From: Paragorgia papillata
Lineage: Eukaryota > Cnidaria > Anthozoa > Scleralcyonacea > Coralliidae
NCBI GenBank assembly: GCA_035771165.1
Contig: JAWNZC010000314.1
Span: 1,537,501-1,601,500, forward strand
Length of the DNA stretch: 64,000 nt
Reading direction: 5' to 3'
This document shows, piece after piece, positions 23,816 to 36,100 of the stretch; within the stretch, counting starts at the first letter, position 1; each line of letters opens with the position of its first letter. The translations under genes and the position numbers were made by a program. The notes beneath the pieces are model-generated. The model ran no database searches and was not told the origin of the DNA. It saw nothing but the letters and a program-made list of their open reading frames with translations.

Positions 23816-24293
23816 TGCTCTGCCTGTTTCACCAATATATTGAACATGATAATCGCCATATGGGTGGTATAGACAATGCAGTTTGTTTCTCCTTTGGGAC
23901 TCTATCTTTGACCTTGGTTAACATCGATCCAAGTTTCCCAGCCGGCTTTTCAGCAACCGAGATTGCGGGAGAACGTTACCTGATGTTTACCGTCCATTAA
24001 TTAAAAAGTTAGTATTGTTTTAAGTTCAATATAATTAATTAGTACAAAAATATCTTCACTTGTCAAACCCTTTTAACAATTCTTATTGTCTGTATGACAA
24101 TTTTATTCTGTTTTGAAAATATTTTAATGCTATTGTTAATAGGATCTTGTTGTACTTATAAAAGCTCCAGGGTTTTACTAGCTTAGTCCTTTCTGCCTTG
24201 ACGATGAACGCTTAGTTCGATAGCTCGGTCATTCTTTTAAACTATTTTAATAAAAATCTATAGCTAGCAGAAACAAACTGTGTTATAAAGAAT

Positions 24294-24670
24294 TGTTATT
24301 CTTGTTGTAATTCTAAGTTTTATTGTAATTCTTCTTATAATTCTTATTGTAATTTCTTATCGTAAGTCTTATTCCTATTGTGATTTTATTGTATATGTAA
24401 CTCGTATTGCAATTCTTATTGTAACGAATTGTTATTCTTGTTGTAATTCTAATTTTTATTGTAATTCTAATTATTGTAATTCTAATTCTTATTGTAATTC
24501 TAACTCTTATTGTAATTCTTATTGTAAGTGTTATTCTTATTGTGATTTTATTGTATATATAATTTGTATTGCAAGTCTTACTGTAACTAATTGGTATTCT
24601 ATTGTATTTTATTGGAATTGTTATTGTAATTCTAGTTGTAAATGTAATATTGTGATTATGATTGTAAATG
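24294..24670 (+). repeat. TATTGTAATTCT minisatellite, right block
   Basis: Continuation of the array at 22140-23245 with the same units and the same TTGTATATGTAA higher-order motif, interrupted only by the PLE insertion. Confidence 0.93.
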
Positions 24671-24711
24671 TAATAGCAGTGAAAAGTGTAAATAACAGGG
24701 CGAAGATTTGG

Positions 24712-24795
24712 GATTGGAATTGCATAGTGGTTATCGCAAGTGCCTTTAACCTCTACGACCCGTGTTCGATTCATGTCCGATGCAGTTATCAGATT
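24712..24795 (+). repeat. tRNA-derived SINE-like head
   Basis: TAGTGGTTATCGC resembles an A box and GTGTTCGATTCA a B box, spaced ~33 bp as in tRNAs. Flanking stems do not pair well. No tail was identified. Confidence 0.45.
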
Positions 24796-25239
24796 ATAGA
24801 ATTCGCCCTGGCCGCATGCGAGAAGAGTTCTTCCACTAAAGAGACACTTTGGGAAGGCAGTAAGGGAATGTGGAAGGAGTGGACCATCTGGGAAGGAACA
24901 ATCGTATACGAAAGGGAAATTGGTCTTACGATGGCGACGTTTGAAGGTTATGTTCTTGCCTGGGAGGTAAAAGAAAATTTTCACGATGTTTTTTTAATTT
25001 TCTTTCTTTGTATTGCTGACACACTTTGTTCGTCACTCGTAATTTTTCGCACACAATTAATTCACATTTTTACTAAGATATACATGTACATTATATGTAA
25101 AAACATTGTCTTTATATAGAGTCCTTGTAAAAAATAAGATAGATTTTTGAGCACGCAGGCCCAGGGTAAAAAAATCACAATAGTTAAAAGGTGATCTACA
25201 GTGCGATATGCTTTAAATAAATTGTCTGGAAACGCGGCC

Positions 25240-25475
25240 GAAGTCTTTATTATTATTATTCTTTATTTAAGGAGGATAAGTTTTTCAGCAGAGCTGGTGG
25301 GGTGCTCCATTTACAGCTAAGACCTATAGGTGTTGATTTTACGGAGGGAGGAAAACCGAAGAACCCGGCGAAAAACCCTCGAAGCACAGTCTGAGAGACC
25401 AACTAAACTCTACTCACATGAGTCCCCACCCCGAGAACGGGGCTATTCCCAGAATAGCTTTGTTCTATATATTAT
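25240..25475. repeat. Dispersed repeat with GGAAAACCGAAGAACCCGG motif
   Basis: Contains an ATTATTATT tail, GGAGGAAAACCGAAGAAC, CGGCGAAAAACCCTCG and AGTCTGAGAGACCAACT. This conserved module is found in many invertebrate SINE-like repeats. No gene between 24800 and 25850. Confidence 0.6.
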
Positions 25476-25844
25476 ATATATATATATGTTTTTGTTCACG
25501 TTTGTGCACCTTCACGCAGTTGAACAGTGAACACATTGTATTTTTGGTATAATGAAGCAATCAGCCAATAGCAGCGTTGCCGTATAAATATACTAATGAA
25601 CGTAAAAACAAAAGATTAGCGCACTTTCAAAACACCATCAACTTAAATTACAGCTCATTGTCAGCCGCTTTGATGTTCACCGCCTTTCCAGACAATTTAA
25701 TTCTAGAGAGTATGGCTTTATGATCAAGAGTTTGTTTAGATTATATTGGTGTATTCGACACCGCGGAAAAATATCTACGCATACTTGCCATATTCATAAA
25801 GATGGCCGCCAATTCATATTCTTTTATATGCATTTAAATTAGCT

Positions 25845-26060
25845 TTTCTAGCCTCGTTCCTGCGTAAAAGTTCTTTCAATTATAAACACAAGAACGAGGT
25901 TCGAAAGGCTAATTTAAATGCACTTAAAAGTATATAAATATACACCGTATTCATAAAGATGACTGCAATTTATATTCTTTTATGTGTATTTAAGTTAGCC
26001 TTTCAAACCTCGTTCTTGTGTTTATAATTGAAAAGACGTTTTACACAGGAACGAAGCCGG
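25845..26060. repeat. Inverted AGCCTCGTTC repeats
   Basis: Arms TTAGCTTTTCTAGCCTCGTT and AACGAGGTTCGAAAGGCTAA, then a third inverted copy at 25990-26060. This suggests two overlapping copies of one hairpin element. Confidence 0.7.
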
Positions 26061-26069
26061 GAAGGCTAA

Positions 26070-26202
26070 GGCCATGTCCACACGTATGCGTTTTCATAGC
26101 GTTTTTATATTGTTCTCAGTCCTCAGAGGAGCAGAAAACAATGGTCTCATTACCTGAAACAATATGAAAACGCTAGGAAAACGTATACGTGTGGATGGGG
26201 TC
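26070..26202. mobile_element. MITE with GTCCACACGTATGCG ends
   Basis: Inverted ends GGCCATGTCCACACGTATG and CATCCACACGTATACG in complement, then TTTTCATAGCGTTTT / AAAACGCTAGGAAAA. About 133 bp, non-coding, inserted in the hairpin repeat at 25845. Confidence 0.82.
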
Positions 26203-26562
26203 TAATTTAAATGCATATAAAAGATTATAAATACGGTGTATTGAAGCCATCTTTCTGAATTGAGCTCTTGCACGTGTTCCCAAGCTGGGTGGCAAATCCA
26301 TACAAGCAAAAGGATTGCCTCCACTAAGGGACCGGTCATTATTAATGGCCAGGGGTGGGACCGAAGAGAAAAGGGGTGGGTAAACAAAAATTTGAAGGTG
26401 CCCAAGGGTGGGTTAAGAAAAAATGGAATAGTGGTTGGGGTGGGTAAATTTTTTTTACCGTAGATAAAATTTATAATATTCTTAATAAAATACTGAGAGT
26501 CTGAGACTACATAAAATACTGTACAATAATACAATATACTGTTTTAGGATACTGTCTGTCAG

Positions 26563-28211
26563 TCACTCAATGTCAATGTTAACAAGAGCATCCTCATCTG
26601 AGGACAAACTTGCACATTCCACTTGCTCAGCCACTTGTGCTTCATGCCTTTCTTGCACAATTCTTTTTTTCTTTTTTAGTTTTGTTCTGGTTTCTTTGTC
26701 TCTTCTGGCCCGCCTCCTCTTTTCAGTCTTTCTAACATCAGCTGCATCAAATCTCTTCTCAAGTTGATGCATTACATGCTGAACATCATGCATGATCTTT
26801 TCGATTCCATTCATCATTTCCTCAATTTGGGAAATTGATTCACAAATAAATTTAATTTCATCACCAGCCCATGATTTTTCCTCCATATGTTCATTATAGA
26901 GTTCCTTTTTCCTTGACAACAGTTGATCTTTCAAGGACTTTAATGAACTTATAGTGCCATTAAAATGCTCAACTTAAAATGCTGGCTTTTAGAGACATCA
27001 TCTATAATAACATGTGAAGGGAAGTCATTGTATCTCTTCCAACAAATGTTCTGCTTGGGAATTAACCCTTCCTGGTACGAAGAGTAAATATTTTGTAATG
27101 CATCACATTTCGACTTGATACCATATCGAAATCTCCGCTGACCATACAAATAGGCTTGGAAACCAGTTTGTTTTCCAACAAAAGCAGACTCATATACTCC
27201 TCTTGTAATATTATTAAAATATCTTAATCTCTCAGTCTTCACATTTGGGATGAGAAACTTGTTCCAGGCTTGCTTCTCCACAATACTTGCTTTGCCTGCC
27301 AGTTTAAACTTTCCACCAACAAGCGTTTAAAGCTATAAAAAATTAAATTAGTATTTTAGGTGTGCAGTGTATATTAGGAAGAATGGGAAACAAGAAGTAA
27401 ATGCCATTGTATAATACTTTATAAAATATTTTATAAAATATATTCTCTGACAATATATTAATATATGTATTTATATATTAGGGCAATTAATAAACTGTTC
27501 TCTTGACAGTTCGTCAAAACAAGTGAGTGACAAAATTGTATATTTTGTATAATAATGCCAGACAAGGGGATAGTTCTGCAGTTCAATGGTTAACAAAACA
27601 ACCTGGCACTACAGCTTAATTGTTAACCCATTTATAAGCAACAATGTGCCCTGATTTTTACTTGACAAGGGAAGAGTGCTGCAGCTCGATCAATCATTCT
27701 ATCATTCAATTAATAATTTAATATGAACTATATTAATACATATAAAAAATCAATATAAACAGTGAAATATAAGAAATCCACTTACTACTTTGAGCCTTTC
27801 CTCGTTTAACACAAGCCGGCTTGTTCGTCGTTGGTGTTGTATTTATATCATTCGTGCCTTCAACGATGTCAATCGATGGCTTTTCAAGACTAGAAAGAGC
27901 TTTCTTGAATTTCAACAAATGACCAGGTTTCTTGGACAAACCAACAATATCAAACATTTGTTGTTTCTCTTCAGCATCCATGGTCTTGATCAACTCCACA
28001 TCGTCAAAGCCAGGTCTTTAAAATTCTGCAGATATTCCTCAGTAAATTTCAATGAAGATATAAAATTTTCGAACGTTAAATTCTCATCCATCTCGAAATA
28101 TTCACTAGATTCTCCTTCAAAACCAACCTCGTACCCTGCTTCAAAACAACAGCGTGGCATGTGATTTACAGGAATTTGTGGGACAACTGGGGATTTCTGG
28201 GGGTTAGACAT
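26563..28211 (-). pseudogene. Decayed transposon-borne gene: NCD1/SAM-like domain plus basic coiled coil
   Basis: The first segment (28211 down to 27786, donor GTAAGT) starts MSNPQKSPVV and contains TFENFISSLKF, then after a one-base frame slip at ~28000 DDVELIKTM, VGLSKKPGHLLKFKKAL. That last part resembles the NCD1 domain of NAB transcriptional corepressors (DDV..L...VG...KP.H...L.KAL). A second segment (from ~27332) contains QTGFQAYLYGQRRFRYGIK. A third (to 26563) is a coiled coil followed by a basic run (KTEKRRRARR, KLKKKK) and an acidic end, like a nuclear localisation region. At least two further frame breaks separate the segments. Role in the element is unknown; a DNA-binding accessory protein is one possibility. 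Confidence 0.55.
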
Positions 28212-28347
28212 GATATTCATTATAATTCCGATGAATTCCGATAATCACAAATCTGCATATTGATTTTTACATAGGCTGATAATAAACATAGCGCTGCTTG
28301 TGGAAATTCAACTCTTGGCGCGCTGAGTTTGTCTTTTAATATTGTGA

Positions 28348-28596
28348 TTGAAGATATATGTGTTGAGAACAAACCAGGCCAACGTTGTTGAGACAGCATT
28401 AGAGAAGGTGGTACCATCAGAAGGAGAAAGTAGCGACATCAGTGATGAGGATCTTGTGATTGAAGAGATTGGAACTGACAGTTCTGGAAATGAACTAGAT
28501 GACAATGAAACGTCTACAGACAACCCCCTGCCACTAGTTGTAAAGACACGTTATGGACGTTATGCTGGGAATTGGAACTTGTTCCAAATGGAATAA
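28348..28596 (+). pseudogene. Acidic C-terminal remnant of a transposon protein
   Basis: Acidic, Ser/Asp-rich stretch (SDISDEDLVIEEIG) followed by VVKTRYGRYAGNW and a stop. A TRxGR-type motif close to the end is common in transposase and integrase C-termini. The catalytic region is absent. It is divergent from the minus-strand gene of the same element. Confidence 0.4.
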
Positions 28597-29497
28597 TTGA
28601 AGAGTATATAAGTTATTATTGCACACTTTACTTGGATTAACTTTCATTGTATATTTGAGCCTGAAAACCTTGGGCTTGGAACAAAACTAACAATTGAAAT
28701 GTTTATATTGAATTATTCGATGATGCTCATCAACAGATGCACATGAGCAGATAATGCTTGATGTTTGCTTAAATCTCTTCTTGCCAACTTGGTATTTTAA
28801 TAGTGAACATAAACGTGCTTCTCGACCAGTAATATCAGTATGTAATTTCTATGGCTTTCAATTTGGTGGAACATTGACAGGTATACTTGTTTACCACTTT
28901 TTTGTGATGTTGTATATATTAAACTATTAAAGCAAACTCGGTGGGGTGGGTCAAGAAAAAAACCTGAAAGATGTTGGGTGGGTCAGGGAAAATTTATAGA
29001 TGTTGAATGGGTGGGTAAAAATTTTTTTTTGGACTTTAGGAGTTTCTCTTCGGTCCCACCCCCGGCCATTAATAATGACCGGTCCCTAAACGTCGGTACT
29101 TTGAAGTTGCCACCCAGGCACCCAACATGGCGACTTTGACGCCAACTGCAAGAGCCCAATACGCTGTATTGCGCTGCTTACGAGTATAGTTGTGAATTTT
29201 CAATGCAGAGAAATTTCATTACCACTTCTCAAAAGAAATAAATTTGAGCCGCTAAATAGTCCTTAAGGTAGCAAAATGTTAATTTATCAGCACATATAAT
29301 GTGTTTATTATTTAATAAATTATTGAATAATTCATTTATTAATTAATTATTAATTACCATTAAAAAAAAAGAATATTTGTTTATGTATGCTTACTTATAT
29401 GTTTTCACTGACGTCTTTTTTGTATTATTAAAACAATAAAACTAGCCTGGAAACTTTGATAAACACTTGATATTACGTGCCCTACTTTCTGCGACTC

Positions 29498-30048
29498 GCA
29501 GAGTGTAGTCTGTGAATCCATGACAAAAAACCCACATGACAAAACCCCGCCGACAAAAACCCCACTGACAAAACCCCCGCCGATGAAAACCCCACCGACA
29601 AAAACCCCCAATTACCAAATTCGGACAAAAAAAAAGCATTCAACTTTTTCAATTTTTTTAAATTGTCACAATAAGCTTTAATAATTTATTATAAGTTTAA
29701 ATTATTGTTCGTATGACTACAAAATATGTAACAGAATTGAGAATGTAAAGCAGCTCTTTATAGAATTATGTGTTATCTTTCAGGCGATGACTCACTTCTT
29801 AGAAACGCAAACACCAACGCAATTCCCATTGGGGTCGCTTGCTTATGAGCGTGACCCACAATTCCCATGTGGGGCATTTGCCAACTGTTTGAGACGATGA
29901 CTCATTTGTTGAGAACGCAACATCAAATCAGATGCTCGTAAATAGTGTCGCAACACCATACTTCTTCACTGAAAATAATTTGTAAAAGGAGAATGCGGGG
30001 TTTTTGTCATGTGGGTTTTTTGTCGGTATCCCGTAGTCTGTAGATCAC
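29498..30048. repeat. GACAAAAACCCC array with inverted end
   Basis: About six 17-20-bp units of the form GACAAAAACCCCGCC (29520-29612), and an inverted pair of units at ~29997-30028 (GGGGTTTTTGTCATGTGGG). ACTACA/TGTAGTCTG-like ends at ~29507 and ~30035 suggest a foldback element. No gene in 29090-30128. Confidence 0.75.
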
Positions 30049-30128
30049 CTTTAATATGTCTATACTAATAAATTGTATACTAAAAAATAATTTAGTGCTT
30101 TGATATTAAAAGTAGGACCTGATGACGT

Positions 30129-33100
30129 CTATGTAAAGCAATTGGCTTTAGGGGAGGGTGGTATTCCATGGATGATTTTCAGTTCATTGATCAATTCTTC
30201 TTTTTCATCTGGTGGTAGAAAACACGATCTTGCAGCATTGAATGTCTAAAGAGAAAGCGAGAACTTGTGGTAACACCACGCCTATTATTTATTACTGAGC
30301 TTTCCATCCATTGACTCGCCCACCGAAGAAAACTTATTTTTAAAATTATCTTGTTCCAAAATATTAACTTCATATAGACTTTTGCGACCCTTGGTTCGAT
30401 GCCGTAGTTTCGTATAAAAATTCGTGAGAAGAATGTCTAGTTTGACTCCACAGGATAAGCACTTGCTAAATATTGTTTTATCAAACTTCCACACAATTAA
30501 CGGTACCGAAAAAGATGGCGGCGGACAATGCTTTGCGACCACAAATCAGCTCAAATAACAACTAAACATTGTTTATCGTCATGCTAAAATGGATAAAACA
30601 AGCATGAACTTCACGGTTTTAAAACGGTCAACTTCGGTAGGAATATCTTCCGATTATTGTGCAAGAAACAATATTTAATGTGCGCAAAGGATTGTGGTTA
30701 AATGTACAAGACGTCATCTTTTTCGGTACGGTCAATTATATTAACGATCCTTTTCGGGATGAAAACTTTGCTAGCCAGTAGCAGTTGGTCGGTAATGCGA
30801 GGAAGCGACAGAGGTACTGCCAATAAGGCATGCAAAATATTTCAGTCTGTATTTTACATACACATACCAGTGAGCTCTATATATAACTGGAGTGAGACAT
30901 ACAAACACACATTTGTACATATACAAAACATGCATGCATGCTTAATTGTAACGTAATTTTGTACTTGTTAACATTAAGGTTGCAGAGCTACTAATATACC
31001 TTAATACATTAATATATTATTATTTTCACTATGAGTGCTGAATACGTTTATATATATATATACTGTACTTACCGCTTGTGTTAACAATGCTGCTGTAAAA
31101 CCCATTTTATTGAAAGCTACTTCAAATTCCTTCCTCATACACGTTCGGCAAACCAAAGGATCGTCAGTGTTCAACGAGAAGTTTACTCCATCATTCGCAA
31201 ATCTAGATTTGAAAAAAAAATAGAATAAATTACCTGATATTAATTATCTGAGTGATATATTACTAGCTTAAAATCTCGAGTTACGATTTTTGTTTTCGAG
31301 AAACTCGGAACTATATTTTTAAGCCGCAATAAGCAAAAAAGAGACTAAATAAGTGCCAGTAAGAATGTATGCCAATATTACTGGTAAAAATAAAATTGTC
31401 AATGATAAATGAAATATTCATATAGATTGAAAAACGTTTACGAACTTCACCTTATCTTTTATTCCAATGTAAAATCTATTATCCTATTTTATTATGTGGC
31501 GAACAAAAATGTTGATGATAGAATACCAAGTTAGATTTTTTTCTGTCTTAGTCTTATTTTGATACTTACTTGATAGCAGGATGTTCGCTGAATGGGCCTG
31601 GGACAGCGCCGGTAAGAATACTAGATGTTGGACACAGCTTAAGCAAAAAAGAAAGTAAAATAATTAATTATTTGAAAGTTTTCATGGCGCGATAATGTAA
31701 TATAGATAAAAAAACAAAATAGAGTAAAAAATGATGAAGAAGATCGCCAAACGATTTGGCAAAACAAGTCAGTAGGTTCATAGTTACCTCTAAATGAATT
31801 TGTTTTTCGATAACTAATTTATATAATTCAAGGTCTTCAAGAACGTGGTAACCATGTCCAATTCGATTTGCATGCAACAGAAAAATCGCCTACAAAGAAA
31901 AAACAACAATAGAACCAGAGTTTGTTTCATTGTTGATTGCATGTTTGTTTGTTGATTGTTTGTTGGTCTATTTTAATTGTTTATTTCTTCGTTTGTTTGA
32001 TTATAGTTTATTTAATTGTTTGTTTGTTTGTTTACTTGTTGATTGATTGTTGGTTTATTTTAATTGTTTGTTTCTTTGATTGATAGTTTGTTTTGATTGT
32101 TTGTTTGTTTGTTGTTGTTTGTTTGTTGGGTTTTTTGTTAGTTTAACTGTTTGTTTCACTGATTGACCCTTTGTTTGATTGTTCGATTGTTTGTTCGCTT
32201 GTGTCCAGTTGCGTAGCCAAAGCGATCGCCCACCCCCTCAAAGAAAAAAGGTCTCCACGACTGTTCTCGTGAAAAGTTTAAATCCGTGGAGAAACTTGTA
32301 AGGGGGGGTGGGTGTTACAGTTGTTTTAAGGCCAAGTGAGTAGACTAGTAATGTGATATATATTTAACAATTAGACAACGAGCCCGAGTTTTCTATGAGC
32401 GAATAGTCAACGTGGCGAAGCCAAGTTGACTATCGCTCATAGAAAACGAGGGCGAGTTGTCTAATTGTTTTAGTATAAATTTACCAACAAAAGTTAAATA
32501 AATTCTCGACCATAACATATTCTTTGAGGCTCGTTTAATACATTTTTTAACAGCCAACAACAAACGTTCAACAGTCATTTCGGACATCTCCTTGGCCCGT
32601 ACAGTAATTGATTGAAAAGAAAAGTTTTCTTGCATAATTTAGCATGGATTTTCATGTACAATATTGAAACAATATATATCCACTCATTTGTTTTGTAAAA
32701 GTGACAAAAAGTTGAAAGAAACATTCAATTTAGCATATAGTTTACATCACGAAATCTTGTCAACAGCTAGCGTAATTTTGAAATGTGTTTTGTTTGCAGT
32801 TATTTCGTTTTAAACGAACACAGATAAACAATTTAACGATCTTACCATTAATAATTTCCATTCTAACCATTTTGTAGCCGTTTTTGTTTTCTGTAGAACG
32901 TATTGCTTCGCCTAAATGTCCAATTTCTTCTTTCATTTGCCCACTCCGTTATAATTTCGGCGCCATTGTTGCTTAACAGAACCGCTGGCTCTAATGATCA
33001 CTGTTCGTGCTATACTACGCATTTTGTCATTTGTCAATTTTTTTAAAAGAATGACTTTCATTGGTTTATCCCAGAGGTTTATATCACCAATTAGTATAAA

Positions 33101-36100
33101 TTTACAAGTTTATAATGCAAATCCTCGAATTTCATTGGCTATTGCAGGAGTTTATAATTGGTGATATAAACCTCTGGGATAAACCAATGAAAGTCATTCT
33201 TTTAAAAAAATTGACCAATGACAAAATGCGTAGTATAGCACGAACAGTGATCATTAGAGCCAGCGGTTGTTCTGTTAAGCAACAATGGCGCCGAAATTAT
33301 AACGGAGTGGGCAAATGAAAGAAGAAATTGGACATTTAGGCGAAGCAATACGTTCTACAGAAAACAAAAACGGCTACAAAATGGTTAGAATGGAAATTAT
33401 TAATGGTAAGATCGTTAAATTGTTTATCTGTGTTCGTTTAAAACGAAATAACTGCAAACAAAACACATTTCAAAATTACGCTAGCTGTTGACAAGATTTC
33501 GTGATGTAAACTATATGCTAGATTGAATGTTACAAATGAGTGGATATATATTGTTTCAATATTGTACATGAAAATCCATGCTAAATTATGCAAGAAAACT
33601 TTTCTTTTCCATCAATTACTGTACGGGCCAAGCAGATGTCCGAAATGACTGTTGAACGTTTATTGTTGGCTGTTAAATACTTGGCTACGAATATGTTATG
33701 GTCGAGAATTTATTTAACTTTTGTTGGTAAATTTATACTAAAACAATTAGACAACTCGCCCTCGTTTTCTATGAGAGATAGTCAACGAGGCTTCGCCTCG
33801 TTGACTATTCGCTCATAGAAAACTCGGGCTCGCTGTCTAATTGTTAATTATAAACTCCTGCAATAGCCAATGAAATTCGAGGATTTGCATTATAAACTTG
33901 TAAATTTATACTAAATATATATATATAAACGCAAGACCCTGGCTACGCCACTGCTTGTGTGTTTATTCGATTGCATGTTCGGTTAACTGTTTGCTTATTT
34001 GTTTGTTTGTTTGTTTGTTTGTTTGTTTGTTTGTTTGTTTGTTTGTTTGTTTGTTTGTTCGTTTGTTTGCTTGCTAGTTCGTTGGTTGGTTTGTTTGATC
34101 AATTGCTTGATTGTTTGCTTGCTTGTTTGATTGTTTGTTTCCATGTTTTGTATAATAAATTGATTTCTAGTCTAATGGTCGTAATGGATCCCCCAAAGGT
34201 TAAATTGCCTGGCGTTGTATGCATGCGTTAGCCAATATATCTTAAAATTAGAGAGAACGTCAGTCTACTGACGGCTTTCACGAACAATCAATGTTTGTTT
34301 TGAAGTCTTACTTCATGAACGCTAGCTGCAGGTCCAGCTTCGCCAGCATGTACAGTGCGAGGAATACCAAGACTTTGGGCTTTCTGAAACAATAAGTAAA
34401 CAAACACATGTACTGTATATTATTAGTCAAATCAACTTTATTTCACTGTGTTTAATACATCATTACAAAATCACAGAGTGATAAAAAGGGATTAGTAGAA
34501 AAACCATTGGACCACAGTACTATTGTTCGCAGAAAATATTATAAGACCTCACTTGCCAGAAAGAATAAACAAGAGCTATTTTAAGAAATTAAAGAAAAAA
34601 TGCTGATATTCTATACATATTTCTTTAAGTAAAAGTGCCTAATATATAAATATCACTCGAAATACAATATTACTGATATGGATTCTATTAAGTGAATAGT
34701 TGAATGCCAAAATATTTTTGGATTGAAATTTTTATTTACTGTTATATTGAGGTTTGTATTTCCAAAATGATAATGAGGATGACGTCAAGTAGGCATTTTT
34801 GTTTCTCCCTTTTCGTATAATAAACTACTTCAAGTATATTTTAATGGGAAAAAATAAGAAAATATGGTATATATTATTCAAGTATGCCATTAACTTGCCT
34901 AATAATATACATGAAAAAATATCTCGACTGTGATTGGCTGATTCCAGTGCAGTTAATCCCAAACAACAGTGCAAAAATCTGTAATCACAGTGCAAAAATC
35001 TGTAATCACAGTGCAAAAATCTGTTATCACTAAGAACCAATCAAATTGATTGTACAGCGGATTTTTCTCGACTCAAAACAAACAAAGATGGCGGCCAAGA
35101 TTCGGCGGTTTTGGGGATAATTTGTTCAAATTTGAAGCTAGTTATGCTTTAATATTGCCAAGTGAAGTACCTACAAGAAGACCAGAAGCTTCTTTATGCC
35201 TCGAGTAAACTTTTTCAAGTAGTAAAGGAAGCGAAGCGTTTTTTTAACAAATAAATATGCGAGGAGTGGACGCCGTGAAACATGCGTACGCTAAAATGTT
35301 AGTACAGTTGTTTTGAACATTTTTTCATGTATATTATTAATAAGTAATAGCATGGTTTCTCGTGCAATTTGGAAAAACATGCACTCGTGAGTTTTTCAAA
35401 TACTTCAAATAGCACTCGTCCTTCGGACTCGTGCTATTTTGACAGTATTTGAAAAACTCACTCGTGCATGTTTTTTTCCAAATTGCACTCGAAACCATGC
35501 TATTACCTATACAAATCGGTGTAATACAGTCATTGGCACCTAAGCGTGCATGTATCACCGCCCGTCAAAATATGTTTTATGTCAACGTCAAAGTTAAAGT
35601 GCCTATGAAACGAAAATTAAGTGTCTTAAAATTATTTGAAAGAACACTTAAAATGATAGAGTAACATATTTTGAAGTTTTTCGTTTCCTTGCTTCGTTCT
35701 TGAGATATTTCAGTTTGTTTGATGTGCAAATTAAACAATTTAAAGGGTATTGGCAATAAAAATTAAGTTTGTCTCATGTGAAAGAACTCGCCAAATGGTA
35801 TAAGAAGACCTTTTGTAATTTTTCTGTATCTTTCTTGTGTTTTGAAATATTTCGACCAAAGACAGCGTGCTGTCCGCCATCTTGTTGTAATATCCCAAAT
35901 TTCCACGAAGGCTTTTTAAATGTTGTGGGTCAATTTACAATGGAAATAGCGCAACAAAAAATCGAGTTTCTAGCTCATAATGTCATAAGGTTGGCAAGAT
36001 AAAAATTTAACTATACCCTGCTTATGTCGTCACATGCATAATTTTGCATATCGAAAATAATTCCAAGATGGCGGACAGCACGCTGAGTTTGGTCGAAATA

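Larger units (their letters stand above)
23277..24293 (-). mobile_element. Penelope-like element relic with inverted terminal repeats
   Basis: Inverted arms (left CAGTTTGTTTCTGCTAGCT, right its complement at ~24272-24290) bound a ~1 kb insertion splitting the minisatellite. The minus strand from ~23870 to 23630 encodes part of a GIY-YIG endonuclease (TRKREHIISV, SALAEHIKTTGHNVDW). The reverse transcriptase is gone. The arms carry hammerhead-like cores (CTGACGA ... CGAAAGCTC), intact on the left arm. Confidence 0.8.
26328..29086. mobile_element. 2.76 kb DNA transposon with 44-bp TIRs and TAA duplications
   Basis: The 44-bp inverted ends start GGGACCGGTCATTATTAA and differ at one position. TAA is duplicated outside both ends (26325-26327, 29087-29089), as in PIF/Harbinger-type elements. 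Next to each end lie repeated GGGTGGGT motifs in the same orientation on the + strand. It contains a minus-strand, intron-bearing, frame-damaged gene (26563-28211) and a plus-strand C-terminal remnant (28348-28596). No DDE transposase is recognised, so superfamily assignment rests on the duplication length only. Confidence 0.8.

Noticed and set aside
32393..33818. Two similar frames starting MQENFSF as a possible duplicated gene
   Set aside because: They lie in the arms of a palindrome and end in the hairpin; no domain. Kept only as an observation under the palindrome.
34958..35032. CRISPR-like direct repeats
   Set aside because: Units are contiguous with no spacers and the genome is eukaryotic.
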